Positions 7,157-9,077 of a stretch of DNA of 9,077 nucleotides are shown in pieces. The DNA is taken from contig PIVQ01000268.1 in assembly GCA_003354055.1 (NCBI GenBank), positions 1 through 9,077 of the forward strand, written 5' to 3'. Position numbers and translations under genes: made by a program. The stretch comes from Desulfobacteraceae bacterium (lineage in GTDB: Bacteria > Desulfobacterota > Desulfobacteria > Desulfobacterales > Desulfobacteraceae). The notes under the pieces were generated by a model that had not been told where the DNA came from, did no database searches, and saw only the letters and a program-made list of their open reading frames with translations. Each line of letters begins with the position of its first letter. The first letter of the stretch is position 1.

Positions 7157-8584
7157 TTGTTAACACAAGATGTCGAATCAAGAATTAATAATGGCTCTTT
7201 TGATGTCGTGGATGCCGGGCCTTTACATCATCCAATAAGCAGCTTTGAGTTAAAGGTGAATGATGATAACAAAATTGAACTAACAACTCATTCAGAAGAA
7301 AACTCTCAGTCTGAAGCTACTGTATATCTTGCCGGTACTGTGCGAATTAATAATGACAATGTATTAATGAAATCTATTGGAGGCACAACTGTTAGCCTAA
7401 ATGGAGTGCGCACACATCAAGCCAGAACATTTACCGATGAAAAAACGGGTAAAAGACTAAGAGTTGAAAAATCCATGATACATGAAGTGAAATGTAATGT
7501 TAAAGACTCTAATGAGAATGACTTTTTAATCGAATATATCAAAAATATCGATGAAAATTTTTTATGGCCAGATTCAGTTGTCACTGAAGTCGTGAAAGAG
7601 AAAAATATTAGTTTTGGTAATGGTGAAGAACGATTTAATTTAAAAGAAAAAAATACATCAAAAATTTTGGGGAACGCACTTCGTTTAAAAATTGAGGATA
7701 TGGATATTTACTTGGCAATAGTTGACAGCGAAGAAGGTCGGAATACGGCAGTTATCATATACCGAAATGTTGTCGCAGAAAATATTAGACGTAAAGTGCG
7801 AGATTGTCTTTCATTTTGTTTTGGTCGTGAAATTTTATATCTCGGATTTTCTGTATATAATTCAGACTTCAACAATGTGGAATTTTTAGCTAAATCTATT
7901 TATTCAGAAGTAACTATCGATAGTTATCCGACGTTGATACCAGCTCCATTGGGCCAGTATGAAAATGAATTAGGAGGAGAACAAACTAATCACCTTGTGA
8001 ATGCCCTTTATGAAAATTATGAAAATTATGAAAATTATGACCTTCAACATGTACTTGGGGCATACTGCCATGCGCTATATGCGCCAATTCATATAGCAGC
8101 GGTTCATTTTGGTGCAGCAATAGAAGCTTTTCAAGCTTCATATATAAAGCACCATGGAAGAAAGTTCAATTCAGCACTAATGGAAAAGAAAGAATGGACA
8201 AAGTTTAGAACAAAAACAATGGAAATTGTTGGTACTCTAAATATCAATGACGATGAAAAACAAACTTTAACAAATAAAATCAGTAACCTTAATCAGTTGT
8301 CTCAAAGCTTAATGACTAAAAGATTTTTTAGTCAATCAGGCATTGGTATTGAGTTAAATGAATTAGAATTAAATGCTTGGCAAGAGAGAAATAATGCTGC
8401 ACATGGAAACAAAATAAATGAAGGTGATTTTACTTCACTAATCAAGAATATTAGAATCTTGAAATGCATTTTTCATCGAATTATACTTAGTGCCGTCAAA
8501 GGTAGTGAGCATTATTTTGATTATTACACAATTGGATATCCAATTCGTTTCTTGAAAAGTCCCATACCGGAAGAAAAGGCATAG
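7157..8584 (+). CDS. HEPN-like domain protein of unknown function, putative ribonuclease effector
   Basis: I do not recognise the full-length family. The protein has 475 residues, TTG start, no signal peptide and no membrane helix, so it is probably cytoplasmic. Residues 1 to about 280 look strand-rich with alternating charged and hydrophobic residues, and may be a sensing or ligand-binding module. At 285-294 is YENYENYENY, encoded by a 9-base tandem repeat. From about 296 the protein is helical, with HIAAVHFGAAIEAF (312-325) resembling the first HEPN helix. RNNAAHG at 411-417 fits the HEPN Rx4-6H catalytic motif (Arg411, His416), known in RNases of toxin-antitoxin and phage-defence systems. 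Codon use is AT-rich, unlike the genes to the left, which suggests acquisition. The next gene is a small membrane protein broken by an insertion sequence. The HEPN call is fairly likely; RNase activity and defence role are inferred. Confidence 0.7.
   Translation: MLTQDVESRINNGSFDVVDAGPLHHPISSFELKVNDDNKIELTTHSEENSQSEATVYLAGTVRINNDNVLMKSIGGTTVSLNGVRTHQARTFTDEKTGKRLRVEKSMIHEVKCNVKDSNENDFLIEYIKNIDENFLWPDSVVTEVVKEKNISFGNGEERFNLKEKNTSKILGNALRLKIEDMDIYLAIVDSEEGRNTAVIIYRNVVAENIRRKVRDCLSFCFGREILYLGFSVYNSDFNNVEFLAKSIYSEVTIDSYPTLIPAPLGQYENELGGEQTNHLVNALYENYENYENYDLQHVLGAYCHALYAPIHIAAVHFGAAIEAFQASYIKHHGRKFNSALMEKKEWTKFRTKTMEIVGTLNINDDEKQTLTNKISNLNQLSQSLMTKRFFSQSGIGIELNELELNAWQERNNAAHGNKINEGDFTSLIKNIRILKCIFHRIILSAVKGSEHYFDYYTIGYPIRFLKSPIPEEKA
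8009..8040 (+). repeat. In-frame 9-base tandem repeat, about 3.5 copies
   Basis: TATGAAAAT is repeated three times (8009-8017, 8018-8026, 8027-8035) and then TATGA. Each unit encodes Tyr-Glu-Asn. Because the unit is a multiple of three, copy-number change would lengthen or shorten the linker without a frameshift. It lies between the N-terminal region and the HEPN-like domain. Confidence 0.95.
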
Positions 8585-8695
8585 CATGACTCAAGTATTA
8601 TTATCCAATTTAAAACTGTCATAGAAAGATTTATTTAAAGAGCAACTTAAGGTTTTGGTTTCCATAAAAATGGGATATTGATATAGCTGTTTATT

Positions 8696-8710
8696 ATTTA
8701 ATCATTAAAT
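8696..8710. promoter_or_regulatory. Perfect 7-1-7 palindrome before the small membrane gene
   Basis: ATTTAAT and ATTAAAT flank a C, ending 10 bases before ATG 8721. The position overlaps where a ribosome or polymerase would bind, so it could be an operator. Its AT-only arms make chance occurrence possible. Confidence 0.3.
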
Positions 8711-8720
8711 TTATGAGACG

Positions 8721-9047
8721 ATGCTGAATAAAGAATTAATACAGGAACAAATCAAAGCTTCATATCAGACTTTAGATCGTGTGTATGATCAACGCCATTC
8801 AATAAAAAAATGGGCACTCACAGTTTGGGCAGCTTTAATAATTGGTATTTTGTCAGATAAAATTGAAATGAGTTTTTGTGAGGCACTTATAACAATTGTA
8901 ACTGTGCTAATTGGATTTTGGGTATACGATGGAATGATTGCAAGCTATGGAGTCTCCATAACCCCCTGTGTCAGCATAGATGTCGCCTCAACTGAAAATT
9001 ATTTTGGGGCATTAAGGCAACGAAAATGGGATATCCTATCCAGTTAA
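8721..9047 (+). pseudogene. Small two-helix membrane protein, 3' part apparently replaced by an insertion sequence
   Basis: The ATG at 8721 opens a frame of 108 codons. An N-terminal amphipathic helix (about 1-29) is followed by two membrane segments, WALTVWAALIIGILS (31-45) and about 51-69 ending GFWVYDG. The layout, a short cytoplasmic helix then two close helices ending in FWxxD, resembles small membrane proteins I associate with defence neighbourhoods, but I cannot name the family. From about residue 81 the sequence changes character and its DNA overlaps the start of a transposase gene in another frame. The native protein therefore probably continued beyond residue 80 and the last ~28 residues come from the insertion. 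The ribosome binding site is weak. It follows the HEPN-like gene after 136 bp on the same strand and may be its partner. An intact 108-residue protein is the alternative. Confidence 0.6.
8946..8960. repeat. Perfect 7-1-7 palindrome at the presumed insertion point
   Basis: TATGGAG and CTCCATA flank a T. The palindrome lies inside the membrane gene, just before the sequence changes to insertion-sequence DNA. It could be a preferred target hairpin or belong to the element end. Confidence 0.5.
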
Positions 9048-9077
9048 AAGAAGCTGTGTTACAAAAGGTTCTGCAAG
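8961..9077 (+). mobile_element. Left end of an insertion sequence (partial)
   Basis: About 65 bases of non-coding DNA precede a transposase-like start at 9026, as expected for an element end. The exact first base is uncertain (about 8953-8970); TGTGTCAGC at 8967 would suit an element starting with TG. GTCGCCT (around 8981) can pair with AGGCAAC (9015-9021) with one mismatch. The right end is outside the window, so terminal inverted repeats and the target duplication cannot be checked. Confidence 0.5.
9026..9077 (+). CDS. Transposase N-terminus (helix-turn-helix type), truncated by window end
   Basis: ATG 9026 is preceded by AAGG (9014-9017) and opens MGYPIQLKEAVLQKVLQ, still open at the last base. 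The pattern YPxxLKEAVLxKVL is like the first helix of the helix-turn-helix OrfA proteins of IS3-type and related elements. It overlaps the end of the membrane gene frame, supporting disruption of that gene. With 17 residues the family cannot be fixed. Confidence 0.55.
   Translation, partial: MGYPIQLKEAVLQKVLQ

Noticed and set aside
8009..8040. CRISPR-like repetition
   Set aside because: Units are 9 bases with no spacers and lie inside a coding frame.
8586..8624. ATG frame of 12 codons 1 base after the HEPN-like gene
   Set aside because: Too short and without a supporting ribosome binding site; it is most likely chance.

Overview
The window looks like a chromosomal segment of a motile Gram-negative bacterium. 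The style of the genes (a membrane histidine kinase with a GxLAGGVAHEFNN H-box, a methyl-accepting chemotaxis protein ending in ARFKI, an orphan periplasmic binding protein) would fit the Desulfobacterota, but this is an inference from gene style and not a database match. The first ~6.7 kb has moderate GC content and dense housekeeping and sensory genes. From about position 6,800 to the end the DNA becomes clearly AT-rich and looks like an accessory segment.

Left part (1-2238): a minus-strand operon encodes a secreted protein with two degenerate sulfite-oxidase-fold (molybdopterin-binding-like) domains, and 2 bp downstream a transmembrane sensor histidine kinase that runs off the left edge. 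The operon is divergent from prmA, the ribosomal protein L11 methyltransferase (2239-3159). About 100 bp of AT-rich DNA separates them and holds the promoters for both directions.

Middle part (3160-6290): a full-length transmembrane chemoreceptor (3304-5394) has a strong ribosome binding site and a plausible sigma70-like promoter. It faces a convergent gene for a small secreted solute-binding protein of the SBP_bac_3 type (6290-5556). Two hairpins lie between the two 3' ends.

Right part (6291-9077): about 870 bp without a convincing gene contains a large imperfect inverted repeat (arms 6491-6556 and 6596-6666) and several small palindromes and direct repeats. It marks the change to AT-rich DNA. 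Next is an unrecognised 475-residue protein (7157-8584) with a C-terminal HEPN-like domain carrying an RNNAAH (Rx4H) ribonuclease motif. It is followed by a small two-helix membrane protein whose reading frame seems to be cut by the left end of an insertion sequence. The transposase start (MGYPIQLKEAVLQKVLQ) is the last thing in the window. The HEPN gene plus membrane gene is the best candidate here for an undescribed system, possibly a phage-defence or toxin-like module, with its second gene apparently inactivated by the insertion.
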